From VXRJ01 sp964636705 (GTDB taxonomy: Bacteria; Acidobacteriota; Vicinamibacteria; Vicinamibacterales; UBA8438), in assembly GCA_964636705.1 (NCBI GenBank), contig CAZWUJ010000007.1:62001-126000 (forward strand): a stretch of 64,000 bases of DNA. The letters run 5' to 3'. The notes below the pieces were generated by a model, which was not told the origin of the DNA, made no database searches, and was given only the letters and a program-made list of their open reading frames with translations. Below, piece by piece: positions 41,455 through 51,426 of this stretch; position 1 is the first letter of the stretch, and the number at the start of each line of letters is the position of its first letter. The position numbers and the translations under genes were made by a program.

Positions 41455-42141
41455 CTAGACGCCGAGAAACGCCTCCGGGTCGGTCCACTGCCCCAACTCC
41501 TCCTGGAACTTTCGCGCCTTGTCGATCAGGATCTGTCCATCTTCCGCCAGCACAATCCGGGCCCGTTCGAGCGGTCGGGGCGCCGGCCCTTCGAAGTTGA
41601 TGCCAGTCGGGCGGAACCCGCTGCCGTGGCACGGGCACTTGAACTTGCTCTCTGCCGAGAGCCAGTTCGGCGTGCACCCGAGATGCGTGCATGTGACCAG
41701 CAGCGCATAGAAACCCGACGACTCGTGGTAATCGTCGAACGGGGTCCGGACCACCCAGACGCCAAACCGATCCTTCCACCGTTCGTCGACCCCCTCGGCG
41801 TACTCCTCGGGGAAGCCGATCGTGAACTGCTGCGGGGGCTCGTTCAGAACGTTCGGGAACATGAAACGGCCCGTGGCAGCCAGGCAACCGGCGGTCGACG
41901 CGGTGAACGCGCCCCACGCGAGACCCATCCAGCCGCGGCGGCCCATGAGCGGGGACATGTCGTCGGCGGTGCGTGGGACAACCCGGTCGGCCAGACTGGG
42001 TGCACGTGCCGCCGGCGCCGCCTCGGCCGGGACGGCAACCTTCGGCTTCGGCGCCGGCTTCTCGCGGAACAGCAGGATCACCAGAATATGCGCCACGAAC
42101 ATGGCGATCCCGGTTATGACAACGGCAGTCAGGGGATTCAT
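41455..42141 (-). CDS. Rieske [2Fe-2S] iron-sulfur protein
   Basis: 228 residues. Two hydrophobic segments: 5-25 at the N-terminus and about 70-90, the second resembling the usual Rieske anchor (GRRGWMGLAWGAFTASTAGC). Cluster ligands Cys151, His153 (CTHLGC) and Cys169, His172 (CPCHGSGF), with the disulfide pair Cys156-Cys171. The N-terminal extra span with a Pro/Ala-rich linker is unusual. Its start overlaps the end of the HEAT-repeat gene as ATGA. It passes electrons from quinol to the cytochrome c subunit. Confidence 0.95.
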   Translation of the reverse strand: MNPLTAVVITGIAMFVAHILVILLFREKPAPKPKVAVPAEAAPAARAPSLADRVVPRTADDMSPLMGRRGWMGLAWGAFTASTAGCLAATGRFMFPNVLNEPPQQFTIGFPEEYAEGVDERWKDRFGVWVVRTPFDDYHESSGFYALLVTCTHLGCTPNWLSAESKFKCPCHGSGFRPTGINFEGPAPRPLERARIVLAEDGQILIDKARKFQEELGQWTDPEAFLGV

Positions 42142-43058
42142 CCGGTCCGACTCCTCATCGACTGATTCAACACGTCCAGGGTCTTCATCGCCACCTCGCG
42201 CACCCGCAGGTTGGCGTCCGATTCACTCAGGGCCTCGACCGACGGGCGGAGTTCGCCGGCACCGAGCGCGGCCGCAGCCTGAAGGCCGCTCACGATCACC
42301 TCGCTGACCGGGTCTATCACCGCCTCGGCTGACGCGTTGCGCGTTACCATCCGCGTGACGTATTCGCGGTCAAGCATTCGCCGGATTACGGTGAGTCCCT
42401 CGTCACGGCCGTGCCGAGCGAGGGCCACCGCGGCGTTCCACTGCACGTCGGCCGCGGGATCATCCAGCGCGTTCCGGAGCGTCGCGTGGTCGCCGCCGCC
42501 CGGGAGAGTGCCGAGCGCATAGACCGCCATCTTCCGGACGCCGGCGTCGTCGGAGGCGTACATCGCCTCGATATCTCCCACGATGGTTGCGTCACCGAGG
42601 GACGCCAGCGCCCAGATGACACTGATGCGCGTCTCGCTGTCGGGATCGTCGAGGGCGGCGCGCAGTGCATCCACGGCGTTCGCCGGAGGGATTGAGAGTC
42701 GCCCGATGGCCAGGGCGAGGTAACGCCGCAGCCGCGAGTCGCCCCCATCGGCGTCGGCGAAGGCCTGCACGATCGCCGCGCCAAGCTGCGGGTTCTGCGC
42801 CTCGGTCTCCGGATTGGCCAACAGTCGAGACAACTCGTACGCCGCCGGCCACCTCCGTTCGCGACCGCCCATCTGAACATCGACGAGTAGTTCCTGGGGA
42901 GTCCGCTCCGTAGTAACCAGCATGCGGAAACCGCCGTACACCAGCACCACCATGCCGACAACGGCAAGCGGGATCAGAAAGAACTGCACCGCCAGCGCGG
43001 GCGCCTGGCGCAACGGGCCTGCACGCGGGGCACTTTCCTGCTCGGCCAGCTTCTGCAT
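42138..43058 (-). CDS. Membrane-anchored HEAT-repeat protein, first gene of the bc operon
   Basis: 306 residues. One transmembrane span at about 22-45 (LAVQFFLIPLAVVGMVVLVY), then six or so HEAT-like repeats built from pairs of helices, e.g. RISVIWALASLGDATIVGDI and GVRKMAVYALGTLPGGGDHA and WNAAVALARHGRDEGLTVIR. HEAT arrays are protein-interaction scaffolds. The gene overlaps the Rieske gene by four bases, so its product should be made together with the complex. A role in assembly or as a bound accessory subunit is inferred from position. Confidence 0.82.
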   Translation of the reverse strand: MQKLAEQESAPRAGPLRQAPALAVQFFLIPLAVVGMVVLVYGGFRMLVTTERTPQELLVDVQMGGRERRWPAAYELSRLLANPETEAQNPQLGAAIVQAFADADGGDSRLRRYLALAIGRLSIPPANAVDALRAALDDPDSETRISVIWALASLGDATIVGDIEAMYASDDAGVRKMAVYALGTLPGGGDHATLRNALDDPAADVQWNAAVALARHGRDEGLTVIRRMLDREYVTRMVTRNASAEAVIDPVSEVIVSGLQAAAALGAGELRPSVEALSESDANLRVREVAMKTLDVLNQSMRSRTG

Positions 43059-43201
43059 CGGTGACGACGTCAGGGGATCTCACATGCCCGGCGGTGCGTC
43101 CGGGTTACCGCTGACGTGTCGAAGACACGCGCACCAGGAGCGAACCGGCAGGCGAAAAAGGGTACTACGCGAGACAATTTTGGGTCAACCCGCCGCAACC
43201 C

Positions 43202-43615
43202 TCACCCTATCTCGACGCCGCGAAAGAAGTAGCCCAACTCGTACGCGGCGGTTTCCGTCGCGTCCGATCCGTGCGTCGCGTTGTGTTCTATCGACGTGCC
43301 GAACTGCCGGCGCAGGCTGCCCTCCGGGGCCTTTGCGGGATTCGTGGCGCCCATGATCTCGCGCCAGCGGCGGATCGCATTCTCTCCCTCGAGTGCAAGC
43401 ACGATGGCCGGGCCGGACGACATGAAGGCGGTCAGGCTGGAGAAGAAAGGCTTGTCGCGGTGAACCGTGTAGAACCCCTCGGCCTCCGCCCGCGTTAGAC
43501 AGACGAGCCGCATGGCGCGGATCCGAAGGCCTTCCGACTCAATCCGCCCGATGATTGCCCCGATGTGGCCGGCCGCCACTGCGTCCGGCTTCACTATGGC
43601 GAGCGTCCGTTCCAT
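43202..43615 (-). CDS. ndk: Nucleoside diphosphate kinase
   Basis: 137 residues, the normal size for the family. MERTLAIVKPDAVAAGHIG is the canonical start and His115 in HNATHGSDATETAAYELGYF is the phosphorylated active-site residue. The enzyme equilibrates nucleoside triphosphates. Here it follows korB by 12 bases and ends the TCA-type gene group; its link with succinyl-CoA synthetase, which makes NTP, is a sensible one. A 143-base gap separates it from the bc operon. Confidence 0.96.
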   Translation of the reverse strand: MERTLAIVKPDAVAAGHIGAIIGRIESEGLRIRAMRLVCLTRAEAEGFYTVHRDKPFFSSLTAFMSSGPAIVLALEGENAIRRWREIMGATNPAKAPEGSLRRQFGTSIEHNATHGSDATETAAYELGYFFRGVEIG

Positions 43616-43627
43616 GCGGCGCGCCGC

Positions 43628-44692
43628 CTAGCGCAGGTTCTCCATGATCTCGGCGAGGGCCGCCTTTCCCGGACGGACGCGCGCTTCCGGGAGGGTCGCC
43701 AACGGCTCGTCCACCAGGTTGAGGGCGGTCAGGAAATCGGTCTTCCGGGGCTCGACGTAGATCAGTCCGGTGGCGAACTCCCCGCGGCTGCGGGTCTCCT
43801 CGAGCACCTTCAGCGCCTGCACCTTGTCGAAGGGGTTGTAGTCCTCATCCAGCTTCCGAAGGTAGATCCGCGAGCCGTCGTGCAATTCCACTTCCTGGGT
43901 TACACCCGGTTCGTAGTCGATGTCGATCTCCTCGAAGTACGGAACGAAGTCGAGCTCCTCGAGTGGATCATCATGCTCCTTCACGTAGGCGTAGCTCTTG
44001 GTCGAACCCTCGTGATCGTTGAACGTCACGCACGGCGACAGCACGTCCAGCATCGCCGTGCCGCGGTGGCTGAGCGCAGCCTTCAGGATTGCGGAAAGCT
44101 GCTTCTTGTCGCCGGAGAACGAGCGGGCGACAAACGACGCCCCCAACTCGACGGCGAGCGCGCAGGTATCGATCGGCGGCAAGTCGTTCACGACACCGGT
44201 CTTCGCCTTCGACCCGATGTCCGCGGTGGGCGAGAACTGCCCCTTGGTCAGGCCGTAGCAGCCGTTGTCTTCGATGATGTAGATGATCGGGAGGTTGCGC
44301 CGCATCAGGTGGACGAACTGTCCGATCCCGATCGCCCCGGTGTCACCATCGCCGCTGACCCCGATCGCCACCAGCTTGTGGTTGGCGAGCAGCGCACCCG
44401 TGCCGACCGACGGCATCCGACCGTGCACCGCGTTGAAGCCGTGCGACTGGCCGAGAAAATAGGCCGGGCTCTTGCTGGAACAGCCGATGCCAGAGAGTTT
44501 GATCACCTGCTCCGGCTGAACCCCCATCTCGTAGCAGGCGTTGATGATGCGCTCCGAGATGGCGTTGTGCCCGCAGCCCGCACAGAGCGTCGTCTTCGAG
44601 CCGCGATAAGCCTTCGCGTCGAGGCCGATCCGGTTTACCCGCGGCCGCGGCGCGCGCGATGGTCTCGACGGTTCGGTTGGTACCGTTGCCAC
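43628..44692 (-). CDS. korB: 2-oxoacid:ferredoxin oxidoreductase, beta subunit (KorB)
   Basis: 354 residues. [4Fe-4S] cluster start TTLCAGCGHNAISERI (Cys37, Cys40), then TPP-binding GVSGDGDTGAIGIGQFVHL with NGCYGLTKGQFSPTAD. The typical substrate-loop IGCSSKSPAYFLG is present. With KorA it forms a 2-oxoacid:ferredoxin oxidoreductase that decarboxylates 2-oxoglutarate to succinyl-CoA (or runs backward), with ferredoxin as electron acceptor. Context next to sucCD, icd and mdh indicates 2-oxoglutarate as the substrate. It lies 73 bases after korA. Confidence 0.95.
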   Translation of the reverse strand: MATVPTEPSRPSRAPRPRVNRIGLDAKAYRGSKTTLCAGCGHNAISERIINACYEMGVQPEQVIKLSGIGCSSKSPAYFLGQSHGFNAVHGRMPSVGTGALLANHKLVAIGVSGDGDTGAIGIGQFVHLMRRNLPIIYIIEDNGCYGLTKGQFSPTADIGSKAKTGVVNDLPPIDTCALAVELGASFVARSFSGDKKQLSAILKAALSHRGTAMLDVLSPCVTFNDHEGSTKSYAYVKEHDDPLEELDFVPYFEEIDIDYEPGVTQEVELHDGSRIYLRKLDEDYNPFDKVQALKVLEETRSRGEFATGLIYVEPRKTDFLTALNLVDEPLATLPEARVRPGKAALAEIMENLR

Positions 44693-44765
44693 GATCGTCT
44701 CTTTGCCTCCGTGTTTGGATTCCCGCCAACCTGCGTCGCTTCCGTCGAGCGACGCCTCAACCCCG

Positions 44766-46664
44766 CTACTCGCCCCCGACCCCCGCCTTGTGTGGCAGAC
44801 GGGGATGCGGGGTCGCCCGCTCGATCCGGAGCCCCTCCTGCAGCAGGACGCTGTCAGTGATCGACCTTGCGTCGATCGGGAGCCCCGAATAGTGCCGTAC
44901 GCTCCTGAGGCGCCGGGTCAGCTCCGGAGTCAGTTCGAGCTTCATCAGGCTCAGCATCTGCGCATCGCGGTTCTGTTCGACGACGTAGACCCGCTCGTGG
45001 CGCTCGATGAACCGCGCGAGAGGCGCCGTACGGAACGGGTATCCGCGGATCCGATAGTACGAAGTCTCGAGGGCTTCCTCGGCGCGCAACTGGTCGCGGC
45101 TCTCTATCACCGCCCAGTGGCTTGTACCGTAGGCTACGATGCCGACGGTCGCCTCCTTGCACTCGTCATGCTCCGGCGTCGGCATCCAGTTCCGCGACTG
45201 CTCGAACTTCCGCGTCAACCGATCGACGTTGTTCTGGTAGTCGTCCGGCCTCTCGCTGTACTGCGCGAGATCGTTGTGGCCGGAACCGCGACAGAAGTAC
45301 GCGGGGAGCCGGTCGCCGGGCAGCGTGCGGTAGGGAATACCGTCGCCGTCTATATCGCGATAGCGGCCGAACGCGCCGATGCGCGCGAGCGTTTCCTCGT
45401 CGAGCACCTTGCCGCGATCAAGTGGCCGCTCCGGGTAGTCGAATGGCTCGGACATCCAGGTGTTCATCCCGAGGTCGAGGTCGCTCATCACGAACACCGG
45501 GGTCTGGAACCGCTCGGCGAGGTCGAAGGCCTCGAGAGCCATCTCGTAGCATTCCTTCACCGACGACGGGAACAACATCAGGTGCCGCGTGTCGCCGTGT
45601 GAGAGAAAGGCGGTGGAGAGGATGTCACCCTGCGCGGTGCGCGTCGGCAATCCGGTGGACGGTCCGACTCGCTGAATGTTGAAGATGACTGCCGGCACCT
45701 CCCCGTAGTAGCCGAGACCGGCGAACTCGCTCATGAGCGAGACGCCCGGCCCGCTCGTCGAGGTCATCGCCCGCGCACCAACCCATCCCGCTCCGATCGC
45801 CATGCCAAGCGCCGCAATCTCGTCTTCCGCCTGCACGACGGCAAACGTTGCCTTGCCGGTTTGCTTGTCGATCCGGTACTTCCGCAGGTAGTCGATCAGC
45901 GTCTCGCAGAGCGACGACGAAGGCGTGATGGGGTACCACGTCACGACGGTGACACCCGCCATCATCGCGCCGATCGCGGCGGCCGCGTTCCCCTCGATTA
46001 ACATCAAGCCGCGGGTCCGCTCCAAGGGCGCAACGACGTATGGATCGCGCTTCTCGAAATGCTGAGTGGCGTATTCGAAACCGATCTCGAGTGCGCGCTG
46101 ATTGAGAGTTACCGCCTTCGGTTTCCCGCCCAGTTGTTTCTGCAGCGCCTCTTCCATGCTGCCGAGGTCGATCTCGAGCAGCTTCGCCAGCACGCCATCG
46201 TAGATCATGTTGCGGACAAGACGGCGGAGCTTCGCGTTGGTGGTAACTCCGGCGACCAGCTTGTCGAACGGGACCGGATAGAAGATCAGGTCGTCGCGCA
46301 GCGTGTCGAGCTCGAGCGGTTCGTCGTATACGACGGCAGCCCCTCGCGAGAGGGAGAGCACATCCTCGTTGGCGGTTTCCCGATTCATCGCGACCAGGAT
46401 GTCCACCTTCTCCTTGCGGGCGATGTAGCCATCCCGGTTGGCGCGGATTGTGAACCATGTGGGAAGCCCGGCGATGTTCGACGGGAAAAGGTTCTTGCCG
46501 GACACCGGGACGCCCATCTTGAAAATCGAGCGTAGGAGCACCAGGTTGGCAGTCTGGCTGCCGGAACCGTTGACGGTGGCGACCTGGATGCTGAAATCGT
46601 TGACGATGCGGCGCGTGCCGCCGACCGCGGGGCGGTCTTCGATTGCGACGTCAGGAAGTGCCAT
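44766..46664 (-). CDS. korA: 2-oxoacid:ferredoxin oxidoreductase, fused gamma-alpha subunit (KorA)
   Basis: 632 residues. The N-terminal gamma domain (about 20-200: VNDFSIQVATVNGSGSQTAN, PTWFTIRANRDGY) is fused to the pyrimidine-binding alpha domain (from about 225). The latter shows GNAAAAIGAMMAGVTVVTWY, PITPSSSLCETLIDYLRKY and TSTSGPGVSLMSEFAGLGYY. The fused layout is normal for KorA of aerobic bacteria. A -10 box (TATAAT, 46698-46703) lies in the 108-base gap to sucD, so korA-korB-ndk may have its own promoter in addition to read-through. Confidence 0.95.
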   Translation of the reverse strand: MALPDVAIEDRPAVGGTRRIVNDFSIQVATVNGSGSQTANLVLLRSIFKMGVPVSGKNLFPSNIAGLPTWFTIRANRDGYIARKEKVDILVAMNRETANEDVLSLSRGAAVVYDEPLELDTLRDDLIFYPVPFDKLVAGVTTNAKLRRLVRNMIYDGVLAKLLEIDLGSMEEALQKQLGGKPKAVTLNQRALEIGFEYATQHFEKRDPYVVAPLERTRGLMLIEGNAAAAIGAMMAGVTVVTWYPITPSSSLCETLIDYLRKYRIDKQTGKATFAVVQAEDEIAALGMAIGAGWVGARAMTSTSGPGVSLMSEFAGLGYYGEVPAVIFNIQRVGPSTGLPTRTAQGDILSTAFLSHGDTRHLMLFPSSVKECYEMALEAFDLAERFQTPVFVMSDLDLGMNTWMSEPFDYPERPLDRGKVLDEETLARIGAFGRYRDIDGDGIPYRTLPGDRLPAYFCRGSGHNDLAQYSERPDDYQNNVDRLTRKFEQSRNWMPTPEHDECKEATVGIVAYGTSHWAVIESRDQLRAEEALETSYYRIRGYPFRTAPLARFIERHERVYVVEQNRDAQMLSLMKLELTPELTRRLRSVRHYSGLPIDARSITDSVLLQEGLRIERATPHPRLPHKAGVGGE

Positions 46665-46697
46665 GGTGTGGTTTTTTGCGCGGGTTCGCAGCCCTCA

Positions 46698-46703
46698 ATT
46701 ATA
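46698..46703 (-). promoter_or_regulatory. Probable -10 box of korA-korB-ndk
   Basis: Perfect TATAAT on the minus strand, 34 bases before the korA ATG, in the 108-base gap after sucD. No good -35 at 17 bases. Confidence 0.45.
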
Positions 46704-46772
46704 CAGGATACCCGGCGCCACGGGCAGGCGCCAACCGCGTCCCGCAGCAGCCGCGAACCTGCCGAAAACGGG

Positions 46773-47651
46773 TCATGCCGGACGGCCGAGGCGTCGGGCC
46801 ATGGTCACGCCGATGCTCGCCGGACTCTCGGCGATACTCACCCCCGCGGCTTCAAGAGCGGACATCTTGTCCGCCGCGGTCCCCGCGCCGCCAGCAATGA
46901 TGGCGCCGGCATGGCCCATGCGGCGTCCGGGAGGCGCCGTCCGGCCCGCAATGAACCCGACTACCGGCTTGTCCAGTTGTGCGGCGATCCAGGCGGCCGC
47001 CTCTTCTTCGGCCGTCCCGCCGATCTCGCCGATCAGCACCACCGCCTCGGTTTCCGGATCCTGGCGGAACAGATCGAGCGCCGCGATGAAGTCCGTGCCG
47101 ATCACCGGATCGCCGCCTATGCCGATGCAGGTCGTCTGGCCGAGCCCAAGTCGCGTCAACTGATGCATCGCCTCGTAGGTGAGCGTGCCGCTGCGGGAAA
47201 CGATGCCAACCGGGCCGGGTCTCCCGATATGTCCGGGGATGATCCCCGCCTTCGCCTTGCCGACCGAGAGAATGCCCGGGCAGTTCGGACCGACCAGGCG
47301 CGTCGGACGCTCCGCGAGGAACGCCATCACGCGAACCATGTCAAGCGTCGGAATCCCCTCCGTAATGCAGACGACGACGCCTACCCCCGCGTCGGCCGCT
47401 TCCATTACTGCGTCGGCCGCGGCCGCCGGCGGCACGAAGATCACCGATGCATTGGCGCCGGTCGCCTCCACCGCGGCGGCGACCGTGTCGAACACCGGCC
47501 ACCCCTCGTGCGTCGATCCACCCTTCCCGGGGGTAACGCCGCCGACGACGGTGGTGCCGTACGCGGCTGCCTGCCGTGCGTGGAACGTACCCTCTCGGCC
47601 GGTCAGTCCCTGCACCAGGAGCCGCGTCGTCTCATCAATCAGGATCGCCAT
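46773..47651 (-). CDS. sucD: Succinyl-CoA synthetase, alpha subunit
   Basis: 292 residues. CoA-binding Rossmann domain with LLVQGLTGREGTFHARQA and GVTPGKGGSTHEGWPVFDT; ligase domain with GPNCPGILSVGKAKAGIIPG and GIVSRSGTLTYEAM. The phosphorylated His is His247 in GRRMGHAGAIIAGGAGTAAD. The enzyme converts succinyl-CoA to succinate with NTP formation, as part of the TCA cycle. It lies 30 bases after sucC, and the pair sits between mdh and korA. Confidence 0.96.
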   Translation of the reverse strand: MAILIDETTRLLVQGLTGREGTFHARQAAAYGTTVVGGVTPGKGGSTHEGWPVFDTVAAAVEATGANASVIFVPPAAAADAVMEAADAGVGVVVCITEGIPTLDMVRVMAFLAERPTRLVGPNCPGILSVGKAKAGIIPGHIGRPGPVGIVSRSGTLTYEAMHQLTRLGLGQTTCIGIGGDPVIGTDFIAALDLFRQDPETEAVVLIGEIGGTAEEEAAAWIAAQLDKPVVGFIAGRTAPPGRRMGHAGAIIAGGAGTAADKMSALEAAGVSIAESPASIGVTMARRLGRPA

Positions 47652-47681
47652 GGATCGACTGCCGCTGGTTCGCGTGACGCT

Positions 47682-48854
<1,173 letters not shown>

Positions 48855-48902
48855 GGGCGGCCTGCAGGTCTCACGGCGCGACGCCGACGTCGCGCGCGGA
48901 AG

Positions 48903-49829
48903 CTACATGTTGATGATCTGAACCAACTCCCGCACGGCGGCGGCCGACTTCTGAAGGGCCGCCGACTCGTCGGCGGTGAGCGAGATCTGCATGATCTGCT
49001 CGAGGCCGTTCGCCCCCAGCTTGCACGGGACCCCGACGAACAGGTCGCTGATGCCGTACTCGCCCTGGAGAAAGACCGAGCACGGAAGGATCTTCTTCTT
49101 GTCCTTCAGGATCGACTCAACCATCTCCACGACGGCGGAGCCGGGAGCGTAGTAGGCGGACCCGGTGCCGAGCAGCTTCACGATCTCGGCGCCGCCGTGC
49201 GCGGTCCGCTGAACGATGGCGTCGACGGTTGCGGCGTCGAGCAGCTCCGTAATCGGAACCCCGGCGACCGTCGAGTAGCGCGGCAACGGGACCATCGTGT
49301 CGCCGTGGCCCCCGAGAACGAATGCGTGAGTATTCTCCACCGACACGTCGAGAGCGTCCGCGATGAAGGCGCGCATCCGCGCCGAGTCGAGTACGCCGGC
49401 CATGCCGATGACCCGTTCCCGGGGCAGTCCGCTCACGCGGTAGACGACCTGCGCCATCGCGTCGAGCGGGTTCGTTACCGGAATGACGATGCAGTCGGGC
49501 GAGTGCTTCATCACCTGTTCGGTGACACTCCGGATAATGGTGGTGTTCTTGTTCAGCAGGTCGTCGCGGCTCATGCCCGGCTTGCGTGCAAGGCCCGCGG
49601 TGATGACGACAATATCGGAACCCGCCGTGTCCGCGTAGTCGTTGGTGCCGAGGACGCGTGCGTCGGATCCCTCGACGGGACACGCCTCAAGCATGTCGAG
49701 CCCCTTCCCCTGAGGCACCCCCTCAAGGATGTCGAGGATGACCACGTCGGCCAGTTCCTTGTCCGCGACGCTCCGGGCGGCCGTTGCCCCGACGTTGCCC
49801 GACCCGATCACCGATACCTTCCGATTCAT
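48903..49829 (-). CDS. mdh: Malate dehydrogenase (LDH-like type)
   Basis: 308 residues of the lactate/malate dehydrogenase superfamily. Start MNRKVSVIGSGNVGATAARS is the NAD-binding Rossmann motif. The Arg-rich substrate loop ITAGLARKPGMSRDDLLNKN marks malate, not lactate, specificity, and the catalytic His is in VLGGHGDTMVPLPRYST. It oxidises malate to oxaloacetate with NAD. It lies 46 bases after icd and is the second gene in the TCA cluster. Confidence 0.95.
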   Translation of the reverse strand: MNRKVSVIGSGNVGATAARSVADKELADVVILDILEGVPQGKGLDMLEACPVEGSDARVLGTNDYADTAGSDIVVITAGLARKPGMSRDDLLNKNTTIIRSVTEQVMKHSPDCIVIPVTNPLDAMAQVVYRVSGLPRERVIGMAGVLDSARMRAFIADALDVSVENTHAFVLGGHGDTMVPLPRYSTVAGVPITELLDAATVDAIVQRTAHGGAEIVKLLGTGSAYYAPGSAVVEMVESILKDKKKILPCSVFLQGEYGISDLFVGVPCKLGANGLEQIMQISLTADESAALQKSAAAVRELVQIINM

Positions 49830-49875
49830 CTCTGCTGTTGCTCCGTTCCGTTGGACTGCAGTCGATCCGCCGCCC

Positions 49876-51102
49876 CTACATGTTGGCGATGATGGCGTCG
49901 GCGAATTCCGACGTCTTCAGTTTCGTCGCACCCTCCATGAGGCGCTCCAGATCGTAGGTAACCGTCTTCGCCTGAATGCACCGCTCGATCCCGGCCTCGA
50001 TGAGGTCCGCCACCTCGTTCCAATGGAGGTAGCGGAACATCATCGCGCCCGACAGGATGACCGAGCTGGGGTTGATGACATCGCGATCGGCGTACTTGGG
50101 CGCAGTGCCGTGCGTCGCCTCGAAGAAGCCCACTTCGTCGCCGATGTTCGCTCCCGGCGCCAGCCCGAGCCCGCCCACCTGGGCGGCGCAGGCGTCCGAA
50201 AGGTAGTCGCCGTTCAGGTTGGTGGTGGCAATGACATCGTACTCCGACGTGCGGGTCAGAATCTGCTGCAGCATGCTGTCGGCGATCCGATCCTTGATGA
50301 CGACCTTGCCGTCAACGTCTCCATCGTCCCATTCACCGATGGTCCGCTCGCCGAACTCCTCCTTCGCCAACTGATAGCCCCAGTCGCGGAACGCCCCCTC
50401 GGTGAACTTCATGATGTTCCCCTTGTGGACCAGCGTTACGCTCTTCCGATCGTTGTCGATCGCGTACTGGATAGCCTTCCGGATCAGACGCTTGCTGCCA
50501 GTGATCGAAATCGGCTTGAGCCCTATGCCGGAGTCGGGACGTATCTTCTTGCCGAACTTCGCGCGGAAGTACTCGATGATGTCGCTCGCCGCGCGAGTGC
50601 CCTCTTCCCACTCCATCCCGGCGTAGACGTCCTCGGTGTTCTCCCGGAAGATCACGACGTCCATCTGTTGCGGATTGCGGACGGGCGACGGCGTCCCGGA
50701 GAAGTAGCGAACCGGGCGTACGCACGCGTAGAGATCGAGGATTTGACGGATCGAGACGTTGAGGCTGCGGATCCCGCCGCCCACGGGGGTGGTCAACGGG
50801 CCTTTGATCGCCACCTTGTAGGTGCGCGCCGCCTCGATCGTATCCGTCGGCAGCCATTCCCCGGTCTGCTCGTGCGCCTTCTCTCCCGCGAGCACCTCGA
50901 ACCACACGACGCGCTTTCGCCCGTCGTAGACCTTCGCCACCGCGGCGTCGAAGACGCGAACCGATGCTCTCCAGATGTCCCGACCGATTCCGTCGCCTTC
51001 TATGAACGGAATTATGGGATCGTCCGGAACGACCAGCGCGCCGTCCCCGACCGTGATCCCGGTCCCCTCAGTGGGGGGCGTCAGTTGCTTGAACGTTGCC
51101 AT
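49876..51102 (-). CDS. icd: Isocitrate dehydrogenase (NADP-type)
   Basis: 408 residues, near the 416 of the Escherichia coli homodimeric enzyme. Motifs: PIIPFIEGDGIGRDIWRAS, IKGPLTTPVGGGIRSLNVSI (includes the Ser that is phosphorylated in enterobacteria), FRENTEDVYAGMEWEEGT, LVHKGNIMKFTEGAFRDWGY and NLNGDYLSDACAAQVGGLGL. It oxidatively decarboxylates isocitrate to 2-oxoglutarate. It is the first gene of the cluster icd-mdh-sucC-sucD, and its promoter should lie in the 51103-51426 gap. Confidence 0.96.
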   Translation of the reverse strand: MATFKQLTPPTEGTGITVGDGALVVPDDPIIPFIEGDGIGRDIWRASVRVFDAAVAKVYDGRKRVVWFEVLAGEKAHEQTGEWLPTDTIEAARTYKVAIKGPLTTPVGGGIRSLNVSIRQILDLYACVRPVRYFSGTPSPVRNPQQMDVVIFRENTEDVYAGMEWEEGTRAASDIIEYFRAKFGKKIRPDSGIGLKPISITGSKRLIRKAIQYAIDNDRKSVTLVHKGNIMKFTEGAFRDWGYQLAKEEFGERTIGEWDDGDVDGKVVIKDRIADSMLQQILTRTSEYDVIATTNLNGDYLSDACAAQVGGLGLAPGANIGDEVGFFEATHGTAPKYADRDVINPSSVILSGAMMFRYLHWNEVADLIEAGIERCIQAKTVTYDLERLMEGATKLKTSEFADAIIANM

Positions 51103-51426
51103 GCGTGCGTGCTGCTCCCGCGTTGCACAGATTCTTCAACAGAAACTGTGGAAAACCTTGTGGAAGACTCCCTCGTCAGATGTCACCAAGCCGCGTCCAC
51201 CGGACTGTTCCAGCGACTTGCACTATCGTGATGCGGCATCCCTCCGGTGGCGCCGCAGCAACGTGCCGGCGCCCAGTGCCGGCCTCGCGCCGCAACGGAA
51301 AAACGGGGATTATACTGTATGCGTTCACCAGACAGGTTCAACGAATTCGTTCGTCCGTTCGCCCCACCGGCAGTGGCTGCCTGAGCCGGCCGCGCCTGCA
51401 ACATCGCTTCCGATCACCGCCGTACC
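51103..51426. other. 324-base divergent region between icd and serA
   Basis: No gene seen. A TATACT box at 51311-51316 faces serA. TGTGGAAAA (51147-51155) and TGTGGAAGA (51159-51167) form a close pair; the first fits the loose DnaA-box pattern on the minus strand, but two sites are too few to call an origin. I see no riboswitch-like structure and no hairpin element. Confidence 0.4.
51311..51316 (+). promoter_or_regulatory. Possible -10 box of serA
   Basis: TATACT, 110 bases before the serA ATG; the -35 region is not convincing. If used, serA would have a leader of about 100 bases. Confidence 0.3.

Noticed and set aside
43565..44860. Plus-strand open frame of 431 codons opposite korB
   Set aside because: Antisense to a clear KorB with TPP and cluster motifs; no support of its own.
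51147..51167. Pair of DnaA-box-like nonamers between icd and serA
   Set aside because: Only two weak sites, no AT-rich unwinding region and no dnaA, dnaN or gidA nearby; not enough for an origin.
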